Source: Sporichthyaceae bacterium (GTDB lineage: Bacteria; Actinomycetota; Actinomycetes; JACCUZ01). From it: a DNA stretch of 12,713 nt. A program made the translations under genes and the position numbers. The stretch covers positions 1-12,713 of the forward strand of contig JACCUZ010000149.1 of the NCBI GenBank assembly GCA_013698395.1, read 5' to 3'. The notes beneath the pieces were generated by a model, which saw nothing but the letters and a program-made list of their open reading frames with translations, did no database searches and was not told where the DNA came from. This document shows, piece after piece, positions 1-5,320 of this stretch; position 1 is the first letter of the stretch, and each line of letters opens with the position of its first letter.

Positions 1-186
1 GAACTCGACCTTGCCCCAGTCGCCGTCGCCATCGGTGTCCGGCTGAGCGGTCTGGGGGTCGAGCAGGTGGCCCTCGTCGGTCCCGTGTTGCGCATGAGCG
101 CCGGCGGACGAAGCCCCGGCCACCAGCGTGCCAGCGATCAGCAGTGCGGCGCCGAGCGCCGCCACGGGCCTCTTCATCGTTCTCAC
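1..186 (-). CDS. Secreted protein with EF-hand-like loop, N-terminal part only
   Basis: This is the first 62 codons of a minus-strand gene that leaves the window at its left edge. I chose the GTG at 186-184 because GAGGAG lies 6 nt upstream. An in-frame ATG at 177-175 is the alternative, but its spacing is about 15 nt. The product begins with basic residues (R2, K5, R6), then a hydrophobic stretch (about residues 8-25), then an AHA-type signal peptidase I site near residue 32, so it should be exported. Residues 50-61 read DTDGDGDWGKVE. This fits the canonical 12-residue EF-hand calcium loop (D at 1, 3 and 5, G at 6, E at 12), with W where a small hydrophobic residue is usual. It may bind calcium. 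The rest of the protein is not visible, so I cannot assign a family. The next gene upstream on the same strand, a J-domain protein, ends 166 nt away. Confidence 0.75.
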   Translation of the reverse strand, partial: MRTMKRPVAALGAALLIAGTLVAGASSAGAHAQHGTDEGHLLDPQTAQPDTDGDGDWGKVEF

Positions 187-303
187 AACGTTCTCCTCGC
201 GACCGGGTACGCCGCTGCCGGGGATAACCGAGCAACGCGGCTGGGACATCGTGTGACACGCGCACTCTGCACCCGCCGAAGACCTGACACAAGACCTGTT
301 GTC

Positions 304-315
304 GGGTTTTAACCC
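304..315. repeat. Short inverted repeat in the 166-bp gap
   Basis: GGGTT-TT-AACCC is a perfect 5-bp-arm inverted repeat between the J-domain gene and the exported-protein gene, both on the minus strand. Just beside it, AAGACCTG occurs twice (279-286 and 291-298) with a 12-bp period. I see no convincing -35/-10 pair in this gap. The repeats could be an operator, or a weak terminator after the J-domain gene, but nothing distinguishes these options. Confidence 0.35.
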
Positions 316-352
316 AGCGCATACGGCAGGACTACTCTGCGCTCGGGACGCC

Positions 353-706
353 TCAACTTCCAGGCGCAAACCGTTGCCAGCGCACGGGTCCGGCCCTGAT
401 CAGCGGCTCGTCCGACGGCTGTGCGCGCACGTGTCGCCGCCCGGTGCTGACGACGATGCGGGGCGCGTCGGGTGTTTCCCGTCGTCGCTGCCGGTCATAG
501 CCGGCGCGTCGATCGGGGTCACGGAGGATGGCATAGGCCGCGATGACCTGTCCCAGCGCGCCGTCCGAGCCGTCAGCCGCGGCCTCCTGGCCCTCACGGG
601 TATCGGGGTGGTACCGGCGGAGGAGTCGGCGGTAGGCGCGGGCCAGCTCAGCGGTCGTCGCCTCGGGGGCAACGCCCAGCACCGCGTAGAGGTCCCGCGG
701 GGGCAC
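353..706 (-). CDS. J-domain (DnaJ-like) co-chaperone
   Basis: J-domain proteins stimulate the ATPase of Hsp70 (DnaK) and deliver clients to it in the cytoplasm. The 117-residue product is almost only a J domain (residues about 5-72): the opening DLYAVLGV, helix II rich in R and A, the diagnostic HPD tripeptide at 33-35, then helix III and a DPDRRAGYD end. The remaining 45 residues are basic and lack the G/F region, zinc finger and substrate domains of full DnaJ, so it is a class III-type J protein. I set the start at GTG 706-704, 6 nt after GAGGAG. The ATG at 712 directly abuts that Shine-Dalgarno and is unlikely. It lies 84 nt downstream of the small heat-shock protein gene on the same strand, so co-transcription and joint heat-shock control are likely. 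Confidence 0.88.
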   Translation of the reverse strand: MPPRDLYAVLGVAPEATTAELARAYRRLLRRYHPDTREGQEAAADGSDGALGQVIAAYAILRDPDRRAGYDRQRRRETPDAPRIVVSTGRRHVRAQPSDEPLIRAGPVRWQRFAPGS

Positions 707-729
707 AGTCATCTCCTCTGCGGACCGGA

Positions 730-766
730 CCGTGGGCCCGGCGCCACTTCGACGACGAGCCCACGG
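730..766 (-). other. Intercistronic hairpin between hsp20 and the J-domain gene
   Basis: CCGTGGGC (730-737) and GCCCACGG (759-766) form a perfect 8-bp stem around a 21-nt loop. There is no U-tract on the minus-strand side, so it is not a classical intrinsic terminator. In the minus-strand transcript it would sit between the Hsp20 stop and the J-protein Shine-Dalgarno. There it could act as a partial terminator or a stabilizing processing structure that sets the ratio of the two chaperones. Confidence 0.45.
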
Positions 767-790
767 CCGAGGAAAACCACCCTGACTCGC

Positions 791-1213
791 TCAGGCGTTG
801 ATCGCCTGCTGGTCCTGGTCCTTGCTGCCGACCATGATCTTTCGCGGCTTGGCCTGTTCAGCGACCGGGATGCGCAGCGTCAGCACCCCTGCGTCATAGC
901 TGGCGGCGACGCTGTCGGTGTCGAGGTTGTCACCGAGGATGAGCTGCCGGCTGAATACCCCACGGGGGCGCTCGGCGGCCACCAGCTCACGCTCCCCGTC
1001 CAGGGGTGGCCGCTCGACCCTGACCGTCAGGACATGACGCTCGACGTCGATGTCCACCGCGTCGGGGTCAATACCGGGCAGATCGAACTCGACGACAAAC
1101 TCGTCACCGTCGCGCCAGGCGTCCATGGTCATGACGGCCGGACGGGATGTCGTACCCCAGACCTGCTGGGTGAGCCGGTCAAGTTCACGGAACGGGTCGG
1201 TGCGCATCAGCAT
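791..1213 (-). CDS. Small heat-shock protein, Hsp20/alpha-crystallin family
   Basis: Small heat-shock proteins are ATP-independent holdases that form oligomers and keep unfolding proteins soluble for DnaK/DnaJ. The 140-residue product has a short N-terminal arm (MLMRTDPFRELDRL) and an alpha-crystallin domain at about residues 27-118. The domain includes DLPGI at 44-48 and the signature A-G-V-L-T-L-R-I-P at 108-116. A C-terminal I-x-V motif (126-128) is the usual oligomerization contact. Length is normal for the actinobacterial Hsp18 type. The start is ATG 1213-1211, with AGGAGGT 7 nt upstream. A GTG at 1222 overlaps that Shine-Dalgarno and is rejected, and the ATG at 1207 is a second choice. 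The gene is divergent from an HspR-like regulator, and a J-domain gene follows it. This layout implies HspR-controlled heat induction. Confidence 0.95.
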   Translation of the reverse strand: MLMRTDPFRELDRLTQQVWGTTSRPAVMTMDAWRDGDEFVVEFDLPGIDPDAVDIDVERHVLTVRVERPPLDGERELVAAERPRGVFSRQLILGDNLDTDSVAASYDAGVLTLRIPVAEQAKPRKIMVGSKDQDQQAINA

Positions 1214-1261
1214 CTCTCCCACCTCCTGTCAACGGATCCTGATGCTCTGCTCCTGTCCACC

Positions 1262-1276
1262 GATCCTCGGAGGATC
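1262..1276. promoter_or_regulatory. Perfect inverted repeat in hsp20 leader, candidate operator
   Basis: GATCCTC-G-GAGGATC is a perfect 15-bp inverted repeat between the divergent hsp20 and hspR-like genes. It lies about 15-30 nt downstream of the start site implied by the candidate hsp20 promoter. It could be a roadblock operator for the neighbouring MerR-type regulator, or an RNA hairpin in the hsp20 leader (6-bp stem, 3-nt loop). A further GATCCT copy occurs at 1235-1240. It does not match the classical HAIR sequence CTTGAGT-N7-ACTCAAG. Confidence 0.55.
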
Positions 1277-1297
1277 TGTGGTTACTGACATAGATTT

Positions 1298-1327
1298 CTT
1301 ATACCACTTGTGGCAGGGTTAAGGCAA
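1298..1327 (-). promoter_or_regulatory. Candidate promoter for hsp20
   Basis: On the minus strand, TTGCCT (1327-1322) and TATAAG (1303-1298) are separated by 18 nt. This resembles a sigma-70-type -35/-10 pair. Transcription would begin near 1291 and give a leader of about 78 nt before the Hsp20 ATG. The spacer contains CCAC-AA-GTGG, and two CTTG half-sites in direct orientation (plus strand 1307-1310 and 1330-1333) flank or overlap the elements. Confidence 0.45.
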
Positions 1328-1360
1328 CACTTGGTTGCGGCAGAAGGGGGAACTGACTCC

Positions 1361-1684
1361 ATGGCTCGGTCAGCCGCTGACGACGGCCAAGGCGTGTACG
1401 GCATCTCCGTCGCTTCCGAGCTGGTCGGCATCGGGCCGCAGACCCTTCGGCTGTACGAGCAGCGCGGCCTGCTCCAACCGGCCCGGACCGACGGGGGGAC
1501 GCGCCTCTACAGCGAGGACGACCTCGAGCGGATTCGCCGCATCGGCGAGCTAATGGCGTCCGGCCTGAATCTCGCCGGCGTGGGCATGGTGATGGACCTG
1601 GAACGCGACAACGCGCGGCTGCAGGCCGACAACGCGCAGATGCGCGCTCGGACGAAACGGCCCGCCCCCGGTTCGCGGGCATAA
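1361..1684 (+). CDS. hspR: HspR-like MerR-family heat-shock repressor
   Basis: HspR represses chaperone operons in actinobacteria, with DnaK as co-repressor in the known cases. The 107-residue product opens its MerR winged-helix domain at residue 12 (VYGISVASELVG). It carries the HspR-typical recognition segment PQTLRLYEQRGLL (26-38), the wing RTDGGTRLYSEDD (42-54), and the NLAGV segment (70-74) in the position of the conserved HspR NLAGI. It ends in a short coiled coil (about 79-96). It has no ligand domain, as expected for HspR. I chose ATG 1361, preceded by AAGGGGG about 10 nt upstream, because the longer frame from GTG 1310 adds unrelated residues. It is usually found in dnaK-grpE-dnaJ-hspR operons. 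Here it stands alone and diverges from hsp20, so it may be a dedicated paralogue that also represses itself. Confidence 0.82.
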   Translation: MARSAADDGQGVYGISVASELVGIGPQTLRLYEQRGLLQPARTDGGTRLYSEDDLERIRRIGELMASGLNLAGVGMVMDLERDNARLQADNAQMRARTKRPAPGSRA

Positions 1685-1691
1685 GTGGGCC

Positions 1692-1704
1692 GCGGCTGAG
1701 CCGC
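1692..1704 (+). terminator. Possible hairpin after hspR-like gene
   Basis: GCGGCT-G-AGCCGC is a perfect inverted repeat starting 8 nt after the stop codon of the regulator gene. No T-run follows. It may help end the short hspR-like transcript, but the signal is weak. Confidence 0.3.
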
Positions 1705-1772
1705 AGAGTCCGGCGGTGGCACGGGCGGGCGGAAGATCCTTGCCCATGCCGGTGCCCCCTATGGTGAACGCC

Positions 1773-2387
1773 ATGGCCGAGCGCAACGACCGCATCGTGT
1801 GGATGGACTGCGAGATGACCGGCCTGTCGCTCGAGCACGACGCGCTGGTCGAGGTCGCTGCCCTCGTCACGGACTCCGATCTGAACGTCATGGGCACCGG
1901 GGTGGATGTCGTGATCCGACCGCCGGACGCTGCCCTGGAGCAGATGCCCGAGGTGGTCCGCACCATGCACACGGCGTCAGGGTTGCTGGACGAGCTCGCC
2001 GCCGGAGTCTCCCTCGCCGAGGCCGAGGACGTGGTCCTGACCTACGTCCGCGAGCATGTCCCGACCGGGCGCAAAGCGCCGTTGGCTGGGAACTCGGTGT
2101 ACGTCGACCGCGGCTTCATCGCGCGGGACATGCGAGCGCTGGACGAGCACTTGCACTACCGCCTCGTGGACGTGTCCTCCCTCAAGGAACTGATCCGGCG
2201 GTGGTATCCGCGCGTCTACTACAACTCGCCTGCGAAGAGCGGCGGACATCGCGCGTTAGCCGACATCCGAGAGAGCATCGAGGAGCTCAAGTTCTACCGG
2301 AAGGCCGTTTTCGTGGCGCAGCCCGGCCCAGACAGCGATGCGGCCAAGGCGCTGGCAGCGCAGTTCGTGGTCCCTCCGCAGGGCTGA
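1773..2387 (+). CDS. orn: Oligoribonuclease
   Basis: Orn is a 3'-5' exoribonuclease that degrades very short RNAs (nanoRNA, and pGpG from cyclic di-GMP turnover) to mononucleotides in the cytoplasm. The 204-residue product shows the full DEDDh exonuclease set: D12 and E14 in WMDCEMTG, D112 in NSVYVDRG, H159 in GGHRALADI, and D164. Length and sequence are typical of actinobacterial Orn across the whole protein. The start is uncertain. ATG 1773 gives MAERNDRIVW, matching the usual Orn N terminus. In-frame ATGs at 1761 and 1746 are possible, and the latter has GGAAG about 10 nt upstream. The tRNA-His gene follows by 58 nt, a gene order common in actinobacteria. Confidence 0.96.
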   Translation: MAERNDRIVWMDCEMTGLSLEHDALVEVAALVTDSDLNVMGTGVDVVIRPPDAALEQMPEVVRTMHTASGLLDELAAGVSLAEAEDVVLTYVREHVPTGRKAPLAGNSVYVDRGFIARDMRALDEHLHYRLVDVSSLKELIRRWYPRVYYNSPAKSGGHRALADIRESIEELKFYRKAVFVAQPGPDSDAAKALAAQFVVPPQG

Positions 2388-2405
2388 GCGGCCGCCCCTG
2401 CTCTG

Positions 2406-2411
2406 TATGCT
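2406..2411 (+). promoter_or_regulatory. Possible -10 element for tRNA-His
   Basis: TATGCT lies 34 nt upstream of the first base of the tRNA, a plausible distance for a tRNA promoter with a short leader. The -35 position (GCTGAG at 2383-2388, 17-nt spacer) is poor. Co-transcription with orn is an alternative. Confidence 0.3.
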
Positions 2412-2445
2412 GTGCAGCGCCGCGAGCATCGCCGCGGTGCACGAG

Positions 2446-2521
2446 GTGGGTGTAGCTCAGCTGGTAGAGCACCTGGTTGTGGTCCAGGGGGCCGCGGGTT
2501 CAAGTCCCGTCACTCACCCCA
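2446..2521 (+). tRNA. tRNA-His (anticodon GTG)
   Basis: The sequence folds into a full cloverleaf. The acceptor stem is GTGGGTG with CACTCAC (one G-U pair). The D stem is GCTC/GAGC. The anticodon stem is CCTGG/CCAGG with loop TTGTGGT (anticodon GTG), and a T arm carries TTCAAGT. The discriminator is C73 (2518), and the CCA end is encoded at 2519-2521. The base before G1, at 2445, is G. It can serve as the G-1 that pairs with C73, which is the identity element for histidyl-tRNA synthetase. I see no integrated element beside the gene. Confidence 0.97.
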
Positions 2522-2545
2522 TCGCCCGATCGCCGGCGCAGCCGG

Positions 2546-2566
2546 GGCGCTCGAACTCCTAGCGCC
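2546..2566 (+). terminator. Weak hairpin downstream of tRNA-His
   Basis: GGCGCT (2546-2551) and AGCGCC (2561-2566) can pair around a 9-nt loop, 24 nt after the tRNA end. No T-run follows. This is the only candidate terminator in the 144-nt gap before the next gene, and I see no clear promoter there. Confidence 0.28.
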
Positions 2567-2665
2567 GTGGCAGCCCCGTGCCAGGCGCTTCCCAGGTTGC
2601 CGGCCGATTCTTCGTCGTGTCCATTCCCGAGGCCGGCAACCCCAGCCCGTCCAAGGAGCGCGACG

Positions 2666-3307
2666 ATGAACCATGCCGAGCCGCCCACCCCCGCCTCCCA
2701 CCCCACCGGTCCGCCCACCGCCAGGCGCCGCCTGGCCGGCCCGGTCGCCGTCGGCCTGACAGCGCTGCTGCTTGGTGGAGTCGCCTTCACCGCCGCCGGC
2801 AGCGCTCTCGCGGAAGACGCCACCTCGAGCCCGCCTGCCAGCGTCGACAGCGATCGGGACGGACAAACGCTCCGCGAGCGGCTGCGTGAGCGGTTCCTCG
2901 ACCGACGCGGCCTGCACGGTCCCGAACTCGGTGGGCCGATCGCGATGGGTGGCGGCATCCATGGGGAGTTCCTCGCCCCAGACGGTTCCGGGGGTTACCG
3001 GACGACGTTGACCCAGCTGGGTGAGGTCACCTCCGTGAGTCGCGACTCCATCACCGTGAAGAGCGAGGACAACTACACCCACACCTACGTCGTCACCGAC
3101 AGCACAATTGTGAACGCACGCCGCGACGGCATCGACGACGTGACGGTCGGTCACGATGTGCACATCCTCGCGGTGAGAAGGGACGGCGATGACGCGGCTG
3201 TGCACATCGGGGACCTGACGACAATGCGCGAGTCGGCCGAGGGGTGGAAGGTGCATCCGGGTGGTGAACCGCCTGCACTCGAGCTGCCGAACGACACGAC
3301 GACGTAG
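2666..3307 (+). CDS. Exported protein with DUF5666-like beta domain
   Basis: The product has 213 residues. The start is ATG 2666, with AAGGAGCG about 6 nt upstream. After a proline-rich cytoplasmic head (1-18) come arginines 20-22, a hydrophobic segment (about 24-46) and an ALA|E site near 49/50. This is either a cleaved signal peptide or a signal anchor. A charged, probably helical stretch follows (TLRERLRERFLDRRG). The C-terminal part, from about residue 100 to 190, contains GEFLAPDGSGGYRT, GEVTSVSRDSITVKSED and a repeat of short beta strands ending in a valine-rich V-T-V-G-H-D-V. This resembles the DUF5666/OB-like exported domains common in actinobacteria, which have no known function. It is not in an obvious operon: tRNA-His lies upstream, and a separate csp promoter lies downstream. 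Confidence 0.88.
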   Translation: MNHAEPPTPASHPTGPPTARRRLAGPVAVGLTALLLGGVAFTAAGSALAEDATSSPPASVDSDRDGQTLRERLRERFLDRRGLHGPELGGPIAMGGGIHGEFLAPDGSGGYRTTLTQLGEVTSVSRDSITVKSEDNYTHTYVVTDSTIVNARRDGIDDVTVGHDVHILAVRRDGDDAAVHIGDLTTMRESAEGWKVHPGGEPPALELPNDTTT

Positions 3308-3335
3308 TTTCCCGGTGCGCAATTGAGCCCAGGCA

Positions 3336-3365
3336 TGGACATACCTGGCCGCGATGTCCTAGCGT
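3336..3365 (+). promoter_or_regulatory. Candidate promoter of the cold-shock gene
   Basis: TGGACA (3336-3341) and TAGCGT (3360-3365) are separated by 18 nt and fit the relaxed actinobacterial -35/-10 pattern. Transcription would start near 3372, giving a leader of about 170 nt before the GTG. That length resembles the long leaders of known csp mRNAs. Confidence 0.5.
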
Positions 3366-3404
3366 TGTGCTCGGTTGGAAGTTGGTGAGTGCCTCGCAGT
3401 CTTG

Positions 3405-3434
3405 AACGCCCGGCCGTCCTTCGGTTCGGGCGTT
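3405..3434 (+). promoter_or_regulatory. Hairpin in the csp leader, attenuator-like
   Basis: AACGCCCG (3405-3412) and CGGGCGTT (3427-3434) form a perfect 8-bp stem. Inside it, CCG/CGG adds a second short helix with a TCCTT loop. The stem is followed by TTCTTGT. It resembles an intrinsic terminator placed inside the leader, about 110 nt before the start codon. It may be an attenuator or a cold-responsive RNA structure. Confidence 0.6.
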
Positions 3435-3544
3435 TCTTGTCACTAGGGCCTGGCAGTGCCAGGACCGGAAGAGGAAGCGCGATCTGACGACCCGGTCGCC
3501 GCGCGGTGCGGCGTCCGAACTCCGTTTCCTCCGAAGGAGAAACA

Positions 3545-3748
3545 GTGGCACAGGGAACCGTCAAGTGGTTCAACGCCGAGAAGGGCTTCGGCTTCATCGC
3601 TCAGGACGGCGGCGGCCCCGACGTCTTCGTGCACTTCTCGGCCATTCAGGCCGACGGCTACCGCTCGTTGGACGAGAACCAGCGCGTGGAGTTCGAGGTT
3701 ACTCAGGGGCAGCGCGGCCCGCAGGCCGACCAGGTGCGCCCCATCTGA
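3545..3748 (+). CDS. cspA: Cold-shock protein, CspA family
   Basis: Csp proteins are small OB-fold RNA/DNA chaperones that melt mRNA structure and aid growth in the cold or general RNA metabolism. The 67-residue product is a single cold-shock domain. The RNP1 motif is KGFGFIAQ (residues 13-20), and RNP2 is DVFVHFSAI (26-34). The start is GTG 3545, with AAGGAG 5 nt upstream. Length is standard for the family. The long leader with a stable hairpin suggests post-transcriptional control. A strong terminator closes the gene, so it is monocistronic. Confidence 0.97.
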   Translation: MAQGTVKWFNAEKGFGFIAQDGGGPDVFVHFSAIQADGYRSLDENQRVEFEVTQGQRGPQADQVRPI

Positions 3749-3764
3749 TCTCGGTCGCACCGTC

Positions 3765-3798
3765 GAGCGCCCCCGTTCCTTATGGGACCGGGGCGCTC
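3765..3798 (+). terminator. Strong intrinsic terminator after csp
   Basis: GAGCGCCCC (3765-3773) pairs perfectly with GGGGCGCTC (3790-3798). Inside, GTTCC pairs with GGGAC (one G-U) around a TTAT loop, extending the stem to about 14 pairs with one mismatch. The downstream GCCCTTTA provides a short T-run. It lies 16 nt after the csp stop codon. Confidence 0.85.
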
Positions 3799-3938
3799 GC
3801 CCTTTACTGCCCTTTGACCACGGGCTGCTCAAGACGGGTGCTTAACGATGCCGATACCTCTCTCGTAGTCCCTGTTGATCACCCGACCGGCTCAACGGAG
3901 CCCCGGGTAGGTCGACCGAAACAGAGGACGTGAGGACG

Positions 3939-4112
3939 ATGAAGACCGCCGCGGACACGACGGAACATTCGACCGACGAGGCCGTCATGACCATGCTGCA
4001 CGACCACGTGCCGCTCTCGTTGCTGTGCGACCTCACCGCGCCCGGCGGCCCGGAGTCGGAGCAGATCCTCGCCGAGGAGGGCGAGCCCGAGTCCCGCTGG
4101 TGGGAGCGGTAA
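3939..4112 (+). CDS. Small acidic hypothetical protein
   Basis: The 57-residue product has no signal peptide or membrane segment. The middle reads M-L-H-D-H-V-P-L-S-L-L-C-D-L (19-32), probably a helix. An acidic tail follows and ends in RWWER. I recognise this as the kind of short conserved protein found in many actinobacteria, but I know no function for it. ATG 3939 has GAGGA 2-3 nt upstream. GTG 3930 (adding MRT) has AGAGG 2 nt upstream, so the start is uncertain by three codons. The nei-type glycosylase gene begins 41 nt downstream on the same strand, so the two are probably one operon. The 140-nt region upstream, after the csp terminator, shows only a weak TTAACG-18-TAGTCC pair (3842-3871). 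Confidence 0.75.
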   Translation: MKTAADTTEHSTDEAVMTMLHDHVPLSLLCDLTAPGGPESEQILAEEGEPESRWWER

Positions 4113-4153
4113 CCCGCTGATCAGTCGACGGACCCGCTGACTACGGTTGGCCG

Positions 4154-4948
4154 GTGCCCGAGGGCCACACAATCCACAGACTCGCGCGCGAGCACGGCGC
4201 ACGCTTCAGCGGCACCGCAGTGTCGGTCTCGAGCCCACAGGGACGGTTCGCCGAGGGCGCCGCACTGCTCGACGGACGCATCCTCGAACGCACCGACGCC
4301 TACGGCAAACACCTCTTCCTCGGTTTCACCGAGCAGCGCTGGCTGCACGTCCACCTCGGGCTGTACGGGACGTGGACGTTTGGCTCGCTGCCCGCCCCGG
4401 TCCCGCGCGGCGCCCTCCGGTGTCGGGTGGCCGGGAACGGGTCGTACGCCGACCTGCGCGGCGCGACCGCCTGTGAACTGGTGACCCCCGTGGAGAAGTC
4501 GCTGATCGAGGCTCGTCTCGGCCCCGATCCGCTACGCCGCCGACCCGATCCCGAGCCCGCCTGGGCCCGCCTGTCACGCAGTCGTACCGCCATCGGGCAG
4601 CTGCTGATGGACCAGGGTGTCGTCGCTGGAGTCGGCAACGTCTACCGAGCGGAGGTGCTGTTCCGGGCGAGGCTGTCCCCGTTCCGTGCCGGGCAGACCG
4701 TGGGGCGCCCGGAGTTCGACGCAATGTGGTCAGATCTGGGAAGTGTGATGAGGGCCGGGTTGCGCAGCGGGCGCATAGTGACGACGCTGCCTCCACACCG
4801 GTCACGCACCGGCCGCGTGCGGCAGGAGGACGCCCATTACGTCTACCGCCGCGCGGGCCAGCCCTGCCGAGCGTGCGGCACGCCCGTGGCAACCCAGGTC
4901 ATGGCGGGCCGCAACCTGTTCTGGTGCCCCTCCTGCCAGGCCGGCTGA
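4154..4948 (+). CDS. nei: Fpg/Nei-family DNA glycosylase (endonuclease VIII type)
   Basis: This enzyme removes oxidized bases (mainly pyrimidines in the Nei group) and cuts the abasic strand by beta/delta elimination in base-excision repair. The 264-residue product begins with MPEGHTIHRL. After Met removal, Pro2 is the Schiff-base nucleophile and Glu3 the general acid, and Lys52 (DAYGKHLFL) is the conserved lysine. The helix-two-turn-helix segment contains QGVVAGVGNVYRAEVLF. The C-terminal zinc finger has C238, C241, C258 and C261, with Arg253 in the MAGRN turn. PEGH rather than PELPE points to Nei over Fpg. The start is GTG 4154, forced by the need for Pro2. No strong Shine-Dalgarno is visible, so translation may be coupled to the small gene 41 nt upstream. 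Confidence 0.95.
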   Translation: MPEGHTIHRLAREHGARFSGTAVSVSSPQGRFAEGAALLDGRILERTDAYGKHLFLGFTEQRWLHVHLGLYGTWTFGSLPAPVPRGALRCRVAGNGSYADLRGATACELVTPVEKSLIEARLGPDPLRRRPDPEPAWARLSRSRTAIGQLLMDQGVVAGVGNVYRAEVLFRARLSPFRAGQTVGRPEFDAMWSDLGSVMRAGLRSGRIVTTLPPHRSRTGRVRQEDAHYVYRRAGQPCRACGTPVATQVMAGRNLFWCPSCQAG

Positions 4949-4954
4949 CGACCG

Positions 4955-5212
4955 CTAGCGGCTGACCGTGCGCCGCCATAGGGCTCTCAGGCTTCCAAAG
5001 GCTGGAGCCGTCGACGGCGGCGCGGACCGCGCAGCGGCGGCTCTGGCGGCCTCCTTGTGGCGCAGGTGCGCGGCAACGCTCTGCAGCTCGCCCGCTCGCT
5101 GGGAGTTCCCGCTCCTAGCCGCCCGCTCCGCCAGCAGATCGACCTCGCGGCTAGCGACACGGTGTCCCCCGGTCGTCACGCGCCGTTGCAGCTCGTTCTC
5201 CTGATCAGGCAC
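4955..5212 (-). CDS. Small helical hypothetical protein
   Basis: I accept this ORF because of its strong translation signal. AGGAGG sits 7 nt before GTG 5212-5210. The first 62 residues look like a soluble helical protein: E- and R-rich with heptad-like leucine/alanine spacing, as in ENELQRRV, SREVDLLAERAAR and LQSVAAHLRHKEAARAA. The rest is a basic, alanine/proline-containing tail ending LRALWRRTVSR. There is no signal peptide or membrane segment. It is convergent with the nei-type gene, leaving only 6 nt between the stop codons. It is divergent from the large LuxR-type regulator, with which it shares a 108-bp intergenic region. I do not recognise the family. It could be a target or partner of that regulator, but only position suggests this. 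Confidence 0.68.
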   Translation of the reverse strand: MPDQENELQRRVTTGGHRVASREVDLLAERAARSGNSQRAGELQSVAAHLRHKEAARAAAARSAPPSTAPAFGSLRALWRRTVSR

Positions 5213-5320
5213 TTGGCTCCCTCCTGGCTTGCCTACATCTCGCACAACGAGCCACCCACCCCGAGGTGACGGGAGATCGGGTCCGCGAACGGTGTGGCAG
5301 AACCAACCCGGGGTGACACC

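Noticed and set aside
299..1288. A 329-codon plus-strand open frame across the J-domain and hsp20 genes
   Set aside because: It is antisense to two genes with clear family motifs and Shine-Dalgarno sites. Its product is low in recognizable structure and is an artefact of high GC content.
1214..1360. A classical HAIR or CIRCE heat-shock operator
   Set aside because: Neither CTTGAGT-N7-ACTCAAG nor the CIRCE inverted repeat is present; only isolated CTTG half-sites were found.
1310..1360. Extended N terminus of the HspR-like protein from GTG 1310
   Set aside because: The extra residues have no similarity to the family. The codon overlaps the promoter region, and ATG 1361 has an acceptable Shine-Dalgarno.
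2446..2700. tRNA-His as an integration site for a mobile element
   Set aside because: I saw no integrase gene and no repeat of the tRNA 3' end within the window. The neighbouring genes are ordinary chromosomal genes.
2510..3322. A 270-codon minus-strand open frame opposite the DUF5666-like gene
   Set aside because: It extends into the tRNA-His gene and is an antisense shadow of a gene with a signal peptide and a good ribosome site.
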